A DNA stretch of 62,558 nt from CAYWVO01 sp964461835 (GCA_964461835.1 CAYWVO010000019.1:1-62558), one strand, 5' to 3'; positions 1-8,523 are shown, numbered from the stretch's first letter. Program-made: numbers and translations. The notes: generated from the sequence alone by a model not told the origin.

Positions 1-40
1 ATACCACGATCTAGAAAATCATCCGCCCAAATTCAAGGAC

Positions 41-122
41 TTTTTCAACAAGCCCCAAGCCCTGGGGCACCCGAGCCACACCAGGAATCGAGAAAATATT
101 CAACGATTCAATTGATCAATCG
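41..122. promoter_or_regulatory. Candidate promoter and operator of the first ArsR-rhodanese gene
   Basis: A TATAAT box lies at 123-128 with TTCAAC at 99-104 (18 bp spacer). Between them is the perfect palindrome ATTGATCAAT (111-120), flanked by CGATT (104-108) and AATCG (118-122). ArsR-family repressors typically bind AT-rich dyads over the promoter, so this is a plausible autoregulatory site. The predicted transcript start would leave only about 12 nt before the TTG start codon, which makes the -10 call less certain. The motif TTTTTCAACA at 41-50 recurs near other repeats in the window. Confidence 0.4.
56..76 (+). repeat. 21 bp direct repeat, copy 1
   Basis: Contains CCCTGGGGCACCCGAG and is identical over 21 bp to 2859-2879. 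The two copies bracket the first ArsR-rhodanese cassette, and each lies upstream of an ArsR-rhodanese gene. Copy 1 directly follows TTTTTCAACAAGCCCC. Confidence 0.75.
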
Positions 123-146
123 TATAATTGAGAAAGGGGGAGTTCA

Positions 147-824
147 TTGAATCCTGCGCGTGTAGTAAAAGACAAGTTGTACGAGCAGTTCGCCTCGTTT
201 GCCCAAAGTCTGTGCAGTTCTAAGAGGTTGGAGCTACTGGACTTGCTTTGCCAGTGCGAGAAGACTGTGGAGGCCCTCGCCGAGCAGGCGTCAATGACCG
301 TTGCGAACACCTCCAGACACCTGCAGGTCTTGCGCAACAAAGGCTTAGTCGAGTCGCGTCGAGAGCGTTCCCATGCTGTCTACCGTTTGGCTGATGATCA
401 AGTTTGCCGATTCGTTCGCAGCCTCCGGTTTCTGGCGCAGACCAGATTGGCCGAGATCGATCGAATCATCGGTGACTATTTCGGTGCGCCAGAAACGTTG
501 CAGCCGATTGACCGACAAAGACTGCTCGACCAGGCCGCGGCCGGCGAAGTCATCGTCCTGGACGTCCGGCCGAAGGACGAATATGCCGCGGCGCATCTCC
601 CGTATGCCAGGTCGGTTCCCCTAACTGAACTCGAGGATTGTCTGGCTGAGTTTCCGCAGGACACGGAAATCGTCGCCTATTGCCGGGGATCGTTCTGCGT
701 GCTGGCCCAAGAAGCCGTGAAGAGACTCCGCAGGGCGGGATTTAAGGTACAACGGCTGGAGGACGGGGTCGCAGAGTGGAGTGAGGCCGGTCTTCCCATT
801 GTAAAACAGAAGCCTGATGGCTAA
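147..824 (+). CDS. ArsR-family HTH regulator fused to a rhodanese domain (copy 1)
   Basis: Probable cytoplasmic transcriptional repressor that senses reactive sulfur or thiol chemistry. Residues about 10-95 form an ArsR winged helix (recognition helix around VANTSRHLQVLRNKGLV). Residues about 120-215 form a rhodanese domain with DVRPKDEYAAAHLPYA and the active-site loop YCRGSFC, a C-x4-C pair. A second thiol pair, CQC, sits in the HTH region near residue 31. The start is TTG, set by a strong AGAAAGGGGGAG ribosome site at 131-142. It heads a cassette with a membrane protein, a monoheme protein, a redoxin and a broken DsrE gene, which suggests control of sulfur handling. It is a paralogue of the gene at 3008. 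The family call is firm; the ligand is inferred. Confidence 0.85.
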   Translation: MNPARVVKDKLYEQFASFAQSLCSSKRLELLDLLCQCEKTVEALAEQASMTVANTSRHLQVLRNKGLVESRRERSHAVYRLADDQVCRFVRSLRFLAQTRLAEIDRIIGDYFGAPETLQPIDRQRLLDQAAAGEVIVLDVRPKDEYAAAHLPYARSVPLTELEDCLAEFPQDTEIVAYCRGSFCVLAQEAVKRLRRAGFKVQRLEDGVAEWSEAGLPIVKQKPDG

Positions 825-842
825 TGTTCCTAAGGAGGATTC

Positions 843-1370
843 ATGGGCGAATCGATCATCTATGGTGTTCTGCTTGCGCTGCACAACCTCGCGCTTGTCG
901 GCTGTGCCGCGGCGCCGTTTTACAACCGCAACCTCGTAAATACGCGCGGCCAATATGGTGCTCGGCTCCACTATGAACTTGACAAGGTGGTCGAAAACAC
1001 GCTCCAGGGCAATGCGCCTTATTGCATAGTTTTCATCACGGTGCTGGTCTTGACCGGGATCGGCATTCCCGTGAATCACTACCTTTTCCACGGCGCATTC
1101 AAACAGTTGCACGTCGTAGCCTGGATGGCGGTTGTCCTTAAGCTCGCGTGTGTCTTGGGGATGGTGGTGATAATGGGCATCATCTTTCTCAGGATCAACC
1201 CTCGGTTGCGCGTACTCTTCGCGGGCTTCCAGCCCGACGTAACGCCCGATGGTAACCAGGAAGCGGAGTTTTTCGCGCTGCGCGCCCGACGCAAGGCGCT
1301 CTGCGACAAATGCTTGCAGTTCGCCGTTGGCGTGCTCGTGTTCAGCGCCTTTATGCGATTCGCTTCATAG
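843..1370 (+). CDS. Four-helix inner-membrane protein of unknown function
   Basis: 175 residues with four predicted membrane helices (about residues 5-25, 60-80, 95-118 and 158-173). Several histidines lie in or near the helices (LHNLAL, NHYLFHG, LHVVAW), so binding of b-type heme or metal is possible but not shown. I do not recognise a named family. The start is supported by an AAGGAGG site just upstream. It lies 18 bp after the ArsR-rhodanese gene and 45 bp before an exported monoheme protein, so a role in membrane redox or sulfur chemistry is a reasonable guess from context only. Confidence 0.6.
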   Translation: MGESIIYGVLLALHNLALVGCAAAPFYNRNLVNTRGQYGARLHYELDKVVENTLQGNAPYCIVFITVLVLTGIGIPVNHYLFHGAFKQLHVVAWMAVVLKLACVLGMVVIMGIIFLRINPRLRVLFAGFQPDVTPDGNQEAEFFALRARRKALCDKCLQFAVGVLVFSAFMRFAS

Positions 1371-1415
1371 AATCTTGTACTGCGAAGTCGGACACTGTCA
1401 TGGAGGAGACTTCCG

Positions 1416-2018
1416 ATGTCCATTAAAATCATTGCACCGGGGCTGGCGCTGCTTGCGACGGTTGCGGTCACCGCCTTGGCCTATCCCCCTGCCGTCGGCA
1501 TCCTGGGCAAATCCGAAAATTGCCTGTCTTGTCACGTGGACAATGGAGGCTGGGTTGACGGAGCCAATCTTGTCGTTGACATCGTTGACGAGACATCAGG
1601 CGCATCACTCAAACAGAAGGATGGTTCGTTCGCGCTGTCAGCCAAACGCGGAGAGGCCGTCACCATCCTGACCGTCATCGGCTATGAGACGGAAGTGGAT
1701 AGTCTCATCCCCTACCGTAACGGCTGGCTGTATGTCGATCCAGACAGAATCAGCTCATCCGCTCTGTCCAAATTCCCGCCCGGCTGGGAGGTGAACCTGC
1801 CGATGGCCTGCCGATTGGTTGGCGACAAGATTGATTCGTACCCGGGTATCCACGGGAGCGTACTACCAATGACGGTCCGTCCAACTGATGCTGCCAGCGA
1901 TGCAGGTGTGACTCTCCAACTCATGCTGACCAGGGGTGAGACCGTGAAGGGGGATCCCGAGCGCGGAATGAGGGGGAGTTATTTCGAGCGAACACTTCAT
2001 CTCAACGTGGAGGAGTGA
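1416..2018 (+). CDS. Exported protein with a single c-type heme motif
   Basis: 200 residues with an N-terminal signal peptide (hydrophobic residues about 5-22, cleavage near ALA-YPP). One CLSCH heme-attachment motif lies close to the mature N-terminus (about residue 38). The rest is a soluble domain rich in beta-strand-like sequence that I do not recognise. A TGGAGGAGA ribosome site precedes ATG 1416. The stop overlaps the start of the redoxin gene (TGATG), so the two are probably translationally coupled. Placement between a membrane protein and a TlpA-like redoxin suggests a periplasmic electron or thiol-transfer role, which is inference. Confidence 0.65.
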   Translation: MSIKIIAPGLALLATVAVTALAYPPAVGILGKSENCLSCHVDNGGWVDGANLVVDIVDETSGASLKQKDGSFALSAKRGEAVTILTVIGYETEVDSLIPYRNGWLYVDPDRISSSALSKFPPGWEVNLPMACRLVGDKIDSYPGIHGSVLPMTVRPTDAASDAGVTLQLMLTRGETVKGDPERGMRGSYFERTLHLNVEE

Positions 2019-2629
2019 TGTCACTCAGAGTCTCTCTACCTCAGTGCATGGTCGCGGCCCTTTCTGCCGCCATGATAGTTGCAGTACCCGTCTCGGCGGG
2101 AACTGCCAGGGATGTTGATTCGAACCATGCGGGAGAGCAGCTGGATGTGATGCCTGCTGCCCCGGACTTCACACTGTGCGGATTTGATGGTGCGACTCAT
2201 CACTTGGCTGAGTATGTCGATTCCATTCCAACCCTCGTCTGGTTCACCAATCTATGCGCGGGATGCCAGGCGAACATCCCCACACTCGACTCGATTTATC
2301 GCACCGAGATCGAACCGCAAGCTGCTTTGCTGGCCATCAGCCTACTCGACGAGGATCGCAAGACAGTCGACGAGGTCTCCAGACGGTTAGGATTTGGGTT
2401 CCCCATTCTGATGGACCCCGGCGGAAAAACCTGCGAGGACTATGTCGGGGGGTACATCCCGGCAACTTGTCCTGCAGTCAATATGTTTGTCGTTGATCGC
2501 GACCGCACGATCCGGCTGGAGACACACTATCCTGGCAAACCCTTGACGGAAGTGCTGTTGCTTCTGAAGAAACTCCGCGGATCGGAGGAAAGCGGCCAGA
2601 AGGAGAAAGATGTTGAGTCCGGCGGTTGA
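2018..2629 (+). CDS. Exported TlpA/AhpC-like redoxin
   Basis: 203 residues: a signal peptide (hydrophobic stretch ending VPVSAG), then a thioredoxin fold beginning APDFTLCGFDG. The redox-active motif is CAGC (FTNLCAGCQ), followed by further paired cysteines (GKTCEDYVGGYIPATCPAV) that are not standard in TlpA. It probably reduces or transfers disulfide or sulfane sulfur in the periplasm. The start at ATG 2018 is chosen because GGAGG lies at 2009-2013 and it overlaps the preceding stop as TGATG; an in-frame GTG at 2015 is the alternative. It belongs to the first ArsR-rhodanese cassette. Confidence 0.75.
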   Translation: MSLRVSLPQCMVAALSAAMIVAVPVSAGTARDVDSNHAGEQLDVMPAAPDFTLCGFDGATHHLAEYVDSIPTLVWFTNLCAGCQANIPTLDSIYRTEIEPQAALLAISLLDEDRKTVDEVSRRLGFGFPILMDPGGKTCEDYVGGYIPATCPAVNMFVVDRDRTIRLETHYPGKPLTEVLLLLKKLRGSEESGQKEKDVESGG

Positions 2630-2649
2630 TCGATAAGGAAAGAAAGTCA

Positions 2650-2799
2650 ATGAAAACCCTCATACTACTCAACGATCCGCCGTACGGAACAGAGCGCTCG
2701 TTACGCTGTAACCCACCAAGAGTAACAAATCCGTCAGGATTTGGAACGGCTGGTGGGTCGGTAAGTCCTCGCAGGAATGATTCCTGCCAATTTGTTTAG
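2650..2799 (+). pseudogene. 5' fragment of a DsrE-family sulfur-relay gene
   Basis: After an AAGGAAAGAAA ribosome site an ATG opens with MKTLILLNDPPYGTERS, the characteristic N-terminus of DsrE/DsrF-like sulfurtransferase proteins (normally about 115-120 residues). Homology stops abruptly near 2700, where a hairpin-rich repeat begins. The frame then runs through low-information sequence to a TAG at 2797-2799. None of the expected downstream DsrE sequence is seen before 3008. I read it as a gene truncated by insertion or by deletion at a repeat. The intact gene would fit the rhodanese-redoxin cassette as a sulfur acceptor. Confidence 0.7.
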
Positions 2800-2880
2800 G
2801 GGAAAGTACCGATCATAAAACCCACCGTTGCGGTGGGGTACGGAATCTAATCCCTAGGCAAGCCCTGGGGCACCCGAGCA
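2701..2880. repeat. Hairpin-rich repeat element interrupting dsrE
   Basis: Four perfect dyads are packed into 180 bp: ACCCACCA 2711-2718 with TGGTGGGT 2751-2758, enclosing CAAATCC 2726-2732 with GGATTTG 2737-2743; GCAGGAAT 2771-2778 with ATTCCTGC 2780-2787; and CCCACCG 2821-2827 with CGGTGGG 2831-2837. The stretch ends in a 21 bp sequence (2859-2879) that also occurs at 56-76. It contains no plausible gene. It resembles a non-autonomous mobile or REP-type element. Confidence 0.6.
2859..2879 (+). repeat. 21 bp direct repeat, copy 2
   Basis: Identical to 56-76. It sits at the right-hand end of the hairpin-rich element and about 130 bp upstream of the second ArsR-rhodanese gene. Confidence 0.75.
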
Positions 2881-2951
2881 TCTTATCACCTTTTATTGCA
2901 TTTAATAGCAATAGCTTACAAAAATTCTTTCCATTTTTTCGTACATTTTCC

Positions 2952-2968
2952 AACACTATTTTAGTGTT
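2952..2968. promoter_or_regulatory. Candidate operator of the second ArsR-rhodanese gene
   Basis: A perfect 7 bp inverted repeat, AACACTA-TTT-TAGTGTT, lies in a very AT-rich 120 bp leader about 40 bp upstream of the start codon. Size, symmetry and place fit an ArsR-type dimer site. Its sequence differs from the palindrome upstream of copy 1, so the two regulators may recognise different sites. Confidence 0.45.
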
Positions 2969-3007
2969 TACGTAATTTAGATAACAGTTAAATAAAGCGA
3001 GTCGGTG

Positions 3008-3697
3008 ATGAAAGACATGCATGAATACAAAGAATTGCTTTACAGTCAGTTCGGTATCCTGGGCAAAGCCCTTTCCAGTCCTAAGCGGTTGGAAATATTA
3101 GACTTACTGTGCCAAGGGGAGCATACGGTTGATGATTTGGCGAAGCTGAGCGGCCTTTCCATATCTAATGTATCCCAACACCTGCGGGTATTGCGCGAGG
3201 CACGGCTGGTGGATTCGCGTAAAGATGGTCTGTACGTTCATTATTTCATCGCTGACCCATCAGTCGCGCAATTCTGGCAGGCATTCAGGAATTTGGCGGT
3301 GCATCGTCTGGCCGAAGTACGGGAAGTGGTGCGGCTCTATTTTCAAGAGGGGGACGAATTGGAGCCGGTCGGGCACGAAGAACTAGAGCGGCGCATCGAG
3401 GATAAACGGGTGGTTATCCTCGATGTGCGCCCTGAAGTTGAGTACAACGCGGCTCATCTTCCCGGTGCGCATTCAATCCCCCTGGACCAATTGAAAGACC
3501 GTCTGGGCGAACTCCCGCAAGACAAAGAAATTATCGCTTACTGCCGCGGGCCGCTGTGCGTGATGGCGGTTGAGGCGGTTAAACTGCTGCGCAGCGCAGG
3601 CTACCAAGCCCGGCGCACCGAGGAGAGTATCCCAGAGTGGCAGCACCAGGGATTACCCACAGAGACAGCAAATCACAGCAACGGACATAAAGCATAA
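3008..3697 (+). CDS. ArsR-family HTH regulator fused to a rhodanese domain (copy 2)
   Basis: 229 residues with the same architecture as the protein at 147: an ArsR winged helix (about residues 8-95, with ISNVSQHLRVLREARLV as recognition helix) and a rhodanese domain (about 118-215) with DVRPEVEYNAAHLPGAHSIP and active loop YCRGPLC. The CQC pair of copy 1 is CQG here, so only the rhodanese thiols are shared. ATG 3008 is taken as start; GTG 3005 and ATG 3017 are alternatives and no strong ribosome site decides. It heads the RND, LolA-like, porin and DUF2892 genes and probably represses them. Confidence 0.85.
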   Translation: MKDMHEYKELLYSQFGILGKALSSPKRLEILDLLCQGEHTVDDLAKLSGLSISNVSQHLRVLREARLVDSRKDGLYVHYFIADPSVAQFWQAFRNLAVHRLAEVREVVRLYFQEGDELEPVGHEELERRIEDKRVVILDVRPEVEYNAAHLPGAHSIPLDQLKDRLGELPQDKEIIAYCRGPLCVMAVEAVKLLRSAGYQARRTEESIPEWQHQGLPTETANHSNGHKA

Positions 3698-3721
3698 CCT
3701 TACACGTGCATCGAGGGAACC

Positions 3722-6103
3722 ATGGAGAAATCAAAGCATTTTCTGGTACGGTTTGCGGTGGATCACCCCCGGCTGGTCGTGACCCTTGCCGCCATTATCA
3801 CCATTGCGCTGGCGATTCCGATCCCGAGTGCGCTGATCGACACCGATCCGGAAAATATGTTGCAGGCTGATGAGCCCGTGCGGGTCATCCATCAGGAAAT
3901 CAAAGACGAATTCAGTTTATCCGACTACCTCGTCCTGGGCTTCGCTGGCGAGCAGGACGTGCTGGTAGGAGACTTTCCCGAACGCCTCGCACTGCTGGTG
4001 GAGAAGATTGAAGGGATGGAGGGAGTAGTCTCGGACGATATCCTGGCGCCGTCCACGGTTGATGATATCTACCGGACACCGGACGGCGCGCTGGTAGTCG
4101 GTGGCTTGACCGATGAGCGTACCGGCTGGGACGAGCAACCGTCGATTGCCGCCAAGATTAAAGAAAATCCGATCCTGCGTGGCAAGCTGGCCTCTGATGA
4201 CGGCCGGGTGGTAGCGGTGTATATCCCGCTGGAGGCCAAGAAATACGCCAGTCCAGTCGGCGAACAAATTAAAGACGAGATGGCGGCTATTGGCGGATTT
4301 AAAAACTACCATATCACTGGTCTGCCGGTAGCACAGGAGACGTTCGGCGGCGAGATGTTTAAGCAGATGGGAATTTCGGCGCCGATGGCCGGTCTGCTGA
4401 TCTTACTCTTGATGCTCTTTTTCTTCCGCCGGATTCGCGTGGTGCTCGCGCCGATGATCCTGGCGGTGATGACGGTGATCTGGACGATGGGGCTCCTGGT
4501 GCTCCTGGGCTTCACGGTCCACATCATGAGTTCGATGATCCCAATATTCTTGATGCCGATCGCGGTGCTCGACTCGATTCATGTTTTATCAGAGTTCCAC
4601 GAACGGTATCAGAAATCGAAGTCACAGCGAGTGGCGATCATTTCGACCATGCAAGAGTTGTACGGTCCGATGATCTGCACGTCGCTGACCACCGCGGTGG
4701 GCTTTGCCTCACTGATGTCGGCGAACATTCCGCCGGTTCGAGTGTTTGGCGCGTTTGTCGCTTTTGGCGTGGCGGTCGCCTGGCTGTTGTCGGTGACGTT
4801 TAACCCGGCGTATGCCGTCTTGATGCCAAAGAGAACGCTCTCGAAGTTTGGTCGTCAGGATGACAGCCACTCGCCATTGGCTTCTTTTATGGCCGGTGTC
4901 GGTCGATTGGCGGTCAAAGGTCGCTGGCCGGTGATCATCCTCACCGTTGCCGCATTGATTACCGCTGCCGTCGGGATTTCGATGATCGAGGTCAATGATA
5001 ATCCCACCAAGTGGTTCAAGAAGTCACACCCGATACGCGTGGCGGAACGGGAATTGGGAGAACATCTGGCCGGGACTTATATGACGTACCTGGAATTCGA
5101 CGCCACCAACACCCCCGACGGCACGGTGAAGAACCCGGAAACCCTGAACTACATGGAAGGGATCCAGCACAGCCTGGCCGACTTGAGTTTTGTCGGAGCC
5201 ACTACGGGAATTACCGACATCGTGAAGAAAGTGCGTTTTGAACTGAAAAACGGCGATTCCACCGCACATATCATTCCCAATGACGCGAAGGAAATCTCAC
5301 AGGAGTTGTTCCTCTATGAAATCGCCGGCGGTGATCCCGATGATCTGTATAAATTTATCAACCCGGACGGTGACAAAGCGGTCATGTGGGTACAGTTACG
5401 TGAGGGTGACAATAAGGCTGTTGAAAGAGTCGTGGCCACGGTCGATGAATACATTGCCGGCAATCCACCGCCGCCGGGGATGAGTTTCGATTGGGGCGGC
5501 CTCCCCTATATCAATGTCATCTGGCAGCAGAAGATGGTCGTCGGCATGCGCAATGCGCTGCTGGGATCATTCGTCGTGGTGTTGCTCATGATGATTTTCT
5601 TGCTGCGTTCGGTCCGCCTGGGGCTCTATTCAATGGTCCCGCTGTCGGTGACGATTGCGTTGGTGTATGGTTTGGTCGGTTTGACGGGCAAACCCTACGA
5701 TATGCCGATCGCCGTGCTTTCGTCGCTGACCTTGGGCTTGTCAATTGACTTCGCCATTCATTTTTTCAAACGTGGGCAGGAAATGTATAAGCGCATCAAA
5801 AACGTTCGCAAGACGATTGCCGAGCTGTTTGAGGAACCGGCTCGGGCGATTTTCCGCAACATTGTGGTGATTGCGCTGGGGTTTGTGCCACTGTTACTTT
5901 CCGACCTGGTACCGTACGTGACGGTCGGGGCATTCTTCCTGGCGATTATGGCGCTTTCCGGGACCGCGACGTTCTTTATCCTGCCGGCGCTGGTAAGTCT
6001 CGGCGGCAAGAAAGTGTTCTGGCCCTGGGGCGCGCGTGAAGAAACCTGGAAAGAACGAAAAGTAAACGAAGAACCTGTTATCGCAAAGGAGATTGCATCA
6101 TGA
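3722..6103 (+). CDS. RND-superfamily (MMPL-type) inner-membrane exporter
   Basis: 793 residues with the two-fold RND topology. One helix near residues 18-36 precedes a large periplasmic domain; five helices lie at about 215-370; a second copy begins near 395 with its own periplasmic domain and closes with helices from about 625 to 775. Conserved helix sequence IFLMPIAVLDSIHVLSEFHERY and SLGLSIDFAIHFFKRG mark the proton-relay region of COG1033-type exporters. These usually work with a periplasmic LolA-like protein and an outer-membrane partner, and both follow directly. The stop overlaps the next start (ATGA). Substrate unknown; lipid or hydrophobic cargo is likely for the family. Confidence 0.85.
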   Translation: MEKSKHFLVRFAVDHPRLVVTLAAIITIALAIPIPSALIDTDPENMLQADEPVRVIHQEIKDEFSLSDYLVLGFAGEQDVLVGDFPERLALLVEKIEGMEGVVSDDILAPSTVDDIYRTPDGALVVGGLTDERTGWDEQPSIAAKIKENPILRGKLASDDGRVVAVYIPLEAKKYASPVGEQIKDEMAAIGGFKNYHITGLPVAQETFGGEMFKQMGISAPMAGLLILLLMLFFFRRIRVVLAPMILAVMTVIWTMGLLVLLGFTVHIMSSMIPIFLMPIAVLDSIHVLSEFHERYQKSKSQRVAIISTMQELYGPMICTSLTTAVGFASLMSANIPPVRVFGAFVAFGVAVAWLLSVTFNPAYAVLMPKRTLSKFGRQDDSHSPLASFMAGVGRLAVKGRWPVIILTVAALITAAVGISMIEVNDNPTKWFKKSHPIRVAERELGEHLAGTYMTYLEFDATNTPDGTVKNPETLNYMEGIQHSLADLSFVGATTGITDIVKKVRFELKNGDSTAHIIPNDAKEISQELFLYEIAGGDPDDLYKFINPDGDKAVMWVQLREGDNKAVERVVATVDEYIAGNPPPPGMSFDWGGLPYINVIWQQKMVVGMRNALLGSFVVVLLMMIFLLRSVRLGLYSMVPLSVTIALVYGLVGLTGKPYDMPIAVLSSLTLGLSIDFAIHFFKRGQEMYKRIKNVRKTIAELFEEPARAIFRNIVVIALGFVPLLLSDLVPYVTVGAFFLAIMALSGTATFFILPALVSLGGKKVFWPWGAREETWKERKVNEEPVIAKEIAS

Positions 6104-6903
6104 AGCGGATCGTGACGGTTGTTTTGACACTGGCCCTGGTGGTGGTGACCAGCCAGTTGGTCACCGCCGACAGCACGGCGGTGAAGTTGATGGAAGAATC
6201 GCACGCGAAGTACTACTACGCCAAAGACGGCGGGCATTCGCGGGTGACGATGGTGATGACCGATAAGAAAGGACGCGAGCGCGAGCGAGTTTTTTGGATG
6301 CTGCGTGCCGATGTCGCCGATATGGGTGACCAGCGCTACTATGCGTACTTCATCAAACCCGGCGACGTTGCTCGCACGGCATTTCTGGTCCATAAAAAGG
6401 CTGAAGGGAATGACGACCGCTGGTTGTACATACCGTCGCTGGATTTAGTGCGCCGGATTGCCGCGGATGACCGTCGCGCGTCATTTATGGGATCAGATTT
6501 CACGTATGAGGATGTCTCTGGACGGTTGCCGGTTTTGGATCACCATGAAATAGTGGGGCAGGACTCGGTCATGGGCCGTGCGGCAACGAAAGTGAAAAGC
6601 ACACCGAAGGATCCGGGTACCGCCGATTATGCTTACCGGTATACCTGGGTGGGCGACGAGACCAAGCTGCCCGTGCGCGAGGAATACTACAACAAGAAGG
6701 ATGAACTCGTGCGAACCTTTGAGGTTGGCAAAATCGAGGTAATCGAGGGTGTACCGACCGCAGTCGAGCGCACAATGACCATGGTAAAAGACAACCAGCT
6801 CACAACGATTACCTTCGAGGATATTTCCTACAAGACGTCGTTGGAACCGGACGATTTCAACGAGCGGCTGCTGAAGAACCCGCCGCGGGAATATGCGAGG
6901 TAG
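6100..6903 (+). CDS. LolA-like outer membrane lipoprotein-sorting family protein
   Basis: 267 residues: a signal peptide (residues 1-23, ending VTAD) followed by a beta-rich fold of the COG2834 type. Recognisable features are DRWLYIPSLDLVRRIAADDRRASFMGSDFTYEDVSG and the later KLPVREEYYNKKDELVRTFEVGKIEVIEG. Family members are periplasmic carriers of lipids or lipoproteins and frequently pair with COG1033 RND exporters. Start overlap with the exporter (ATGA) and an AAAGGAGA ribosome site support co-expression. It probably moves the exporter's cargo towards the outer membrane. Confidence 0.85.
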   Translation: MKRIVTVVLTLALVVVTSQLVTADSTAVKLMEESHAKYYYAKDGGHSRVTMVMTDKKGRERERVFWMLRADVADMGDQRYYAYFIKPGDVARTAFLVHKKAEGNDDRWLYIPSLDLVRRIAADDRRASFMGSDFTYEDVSGRLPVLDHHEIVGQDSVMGRAATKVKSTPKDPGTADYAYRYTWVGDETKLPVREEYYNKKDELVRTFEVGKIEVIEGVPTAVERTMTMVKDNQLTTITFEDISYKTSLEPDDFNERLLKNPPREYAR

Positions 6904-6907
6904 CGAG

Positions 6908-8164
6908 ATGAAGAACGTCGGCTTGATTCTCCTGGTTTGGCTACTGGCCGCCGTTCCCACGGCGGCGCAGCCGATCTTCGGGGGATTTATTGAGGCGAAT
7001 CAGGCAGTGCGCGTGGAGAAAAACGAGGCGCTGGGTGACGGTGACTTCGGCGAACGCACCTATCCGCGGAGTGAAATCCGCGGGCAGTTCACGGTGCGCA
7101 ACTACAGTGAATGGGGATCATTTTTTGTGCGCACGGACGTGGTAAGTGATGCCACTGCCAAACAGCGCACGATTGTCGATCTCCGTGAGGCTTATGTAAA
7201 ACTGTACCCGATTGACTGGCTCGATATCAAACTTGGCCGGCAGGTAGCCACCTGGGGAACGGGCGATTTGATCTTCGCCAATGATCTGTTCGCGAAGGAC
7301 TGGCAGGCGTTTTTCACAGCTTTGGATGATACCTATCTGAAGCCGCCACAGGACCTGCTGCGGGCCTCGGCGTATGTCGGGGGTATTACCATCGAGGTGG
7401 CCGCGTCCCAGGCGTTCACACCGGACAATTTGCCCAACGGCACCCGCGTGTCAGTCTATAATCCGTTCATGCAGAAACTTGTGGGGTCGGAGCTGGCGCC
7501 GCCGGTGTCTCGTCCGGCGAAAACACTGCGAAACGGAGAATTGTTCAGCCGAGTGTCCGGTTATCAGGGTAGCTATGAATGGGCGTTGTACGGCTACACG
7601 GGATTCTGGCCAACTCCCCAGGGTGTAAGTATGAGCGGCGTGCTGTATCATCCGCGCATGTACTCGCTGGGGGGCAGCGTTCGCGGGCCGGTGAGCACGG
7701 TGTTATTGAATGGTGAATTTGCGGTGTATGTTTCACAGGACGACGTGGACGGGGACGATCCCCGTATTGCCAACTCGCAGGTCCGCGGATTTATCGGCGC
7801 GGAAAAGAGCCTGGGCAATGATCTCACCGTCAGCGGTCAGTACTACGGCGAGTTGATGCTCAAGTACAGCGACTACGAACGCACCCTGCCATCGGGATCA
7901 CCGATGTTCGACGAATTGCGTTCGACTGTGACCGTTCGAGTGAACAAATTTCTCGACAACATGAAATGGCAACTGTCCATGTTCGGGTATTGGGGAATTT
8001 CCGACGAAGACTGGCATGTCCGCCCGTTGATCAGCTACAAATTCTCTGACGCGATCCGGTGGACGTTGGGCGCCAGTGCAATTGGCGGCGCCGACAAACA
8101 CACCATGTTCGGCCAGTTTCAGCAAAATTCCAATGTCTACATGAGAGTGCGATATAGTTTTTAG
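6908..8164 (+). CDS. Outer-membrane beta-barrel protein of the exporter operon
   Basis: 418 residues with a signal peptide (LLVWLLAAVPTAAQ) and alternating amphipathic strands ending in the aromatic C-terminus RVRYSF expected for BamA substrates. The segment LGRQVATWGTGDLIFANDLF resembles DUF1302-type barrels found beside RND/LolA-like genes. The start is set at ATG 6908 because the signal peptide begins there; ATG 6893 would add five residues and overlap the previous gene. It probably receives or passes the RND-exported substrate. Confidence 0.75.
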   Translation: MKNVGLILLVWLLAAVPTAAQPIFGGFIEANQAVRVEKNEALGDGDFGERTYPRSEIRGQFTVRNYSEWGSFFVRTDVVSDATAKQRTIVDLREAYVKLYPIDWLDIKLGRQVATWGTGDLIFANDLFAKDWQAFFTALDDTYLKPPQDLLRASAYVGGITIEVAASQAFTPDNLPNGTRVSVYNPFMQKLVGSELAPPVSRPAKTLRNGELFSRVSGYQGSYEWALYGYTGFWPTPQGVSMSGVLYHPRMYSLGGSVRGPVSTVLLNGEFAVYVSQDDVDGDDPRIANSQVRGFIGAEKSLGNDLTVSGQYYGELMLKYSDYERTLPSGSPMFDELRSTVTVRVNKFLDNMKWQLSMFGYWGISDEDWHVRPLISYKFSDAIRWTLGASAIGGADKHTMFGQFQQNSNVYMRVRYSF

Positions 8165-8188
8165 ATCGGGGAAAGCGAGGGAGATCTG

Positions 8189-8395
8189 ATGAGTCTTGAA
8201 CATACCATTCGTGCGATTGCCGGGATCTTTATCTTGGGTAGCCTGACACTCGGCTGGCTGGTGAGCCCCTACTGGTACCTCTTTACCGCTTTCGTTGGGC
8301 TCAATTTGCTGCAGTCCTCCATCACCAAGTGGTGTCTGATGGAGGATATTCTGAAGAAGACCATTTTCAAACGCAGTCAGACAGCTCAGAGTTAG
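8189..8395 (+). CDS. DUF2892 (YgaP-type) small membrane protein
   Basis: 68 residues with two hydrophobic helices (about 7-25 and 28-44) and the pattern RAIAGIFILGSLTLG followed by FVGLNLLQSSITKWC characteristic of DUF2892. The domain is often fused to, or encoded next to, rhodanese domains, as in E. coli YgaP. Its position at the end of an operon led by a rhodanese fusion fits that link. A GCGAGGGAGA ribosome site precedes the ATG. Confidence 0.8.
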   Translation: MSLEHTIRAIAGIFILGSLTLGWLVSPYWYLFTAFVGLNLLQSSITKWCLMEDILKKTIFKRSQTAQS

Positions 8396-8421
8396 ACACC
8401 GCGTATCGGATGGTTTTCGGT

Positions 8422-8447
8422 AAAGGCGCCCACCGGCGCCTTTTTTT
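8422..8447 (+). terminator. Rho-independent terminator after the exporter operon
   Basis: Stem AAAGGCGCC (8422-8430), loop CACC, stem GGCGCCTTT (8435-8443), running into seven T residues. It closes the operon that starts at 3008. Confidence 0.9.
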
Positions 8448-8523
8448 ATTGAAATATAACGCCGGAGCTCTTGTCAATGAGGGAAAATCGTGTTTTTTGC
8501 GGGAAGGATCAGGATAGTTCGGG

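Noticed and set aside
621..1112. 163-codon open frame antisense to the first cassette
   Set aside because: Overlaps two better-supported genes on the plus strand and lacks a ribosome site.
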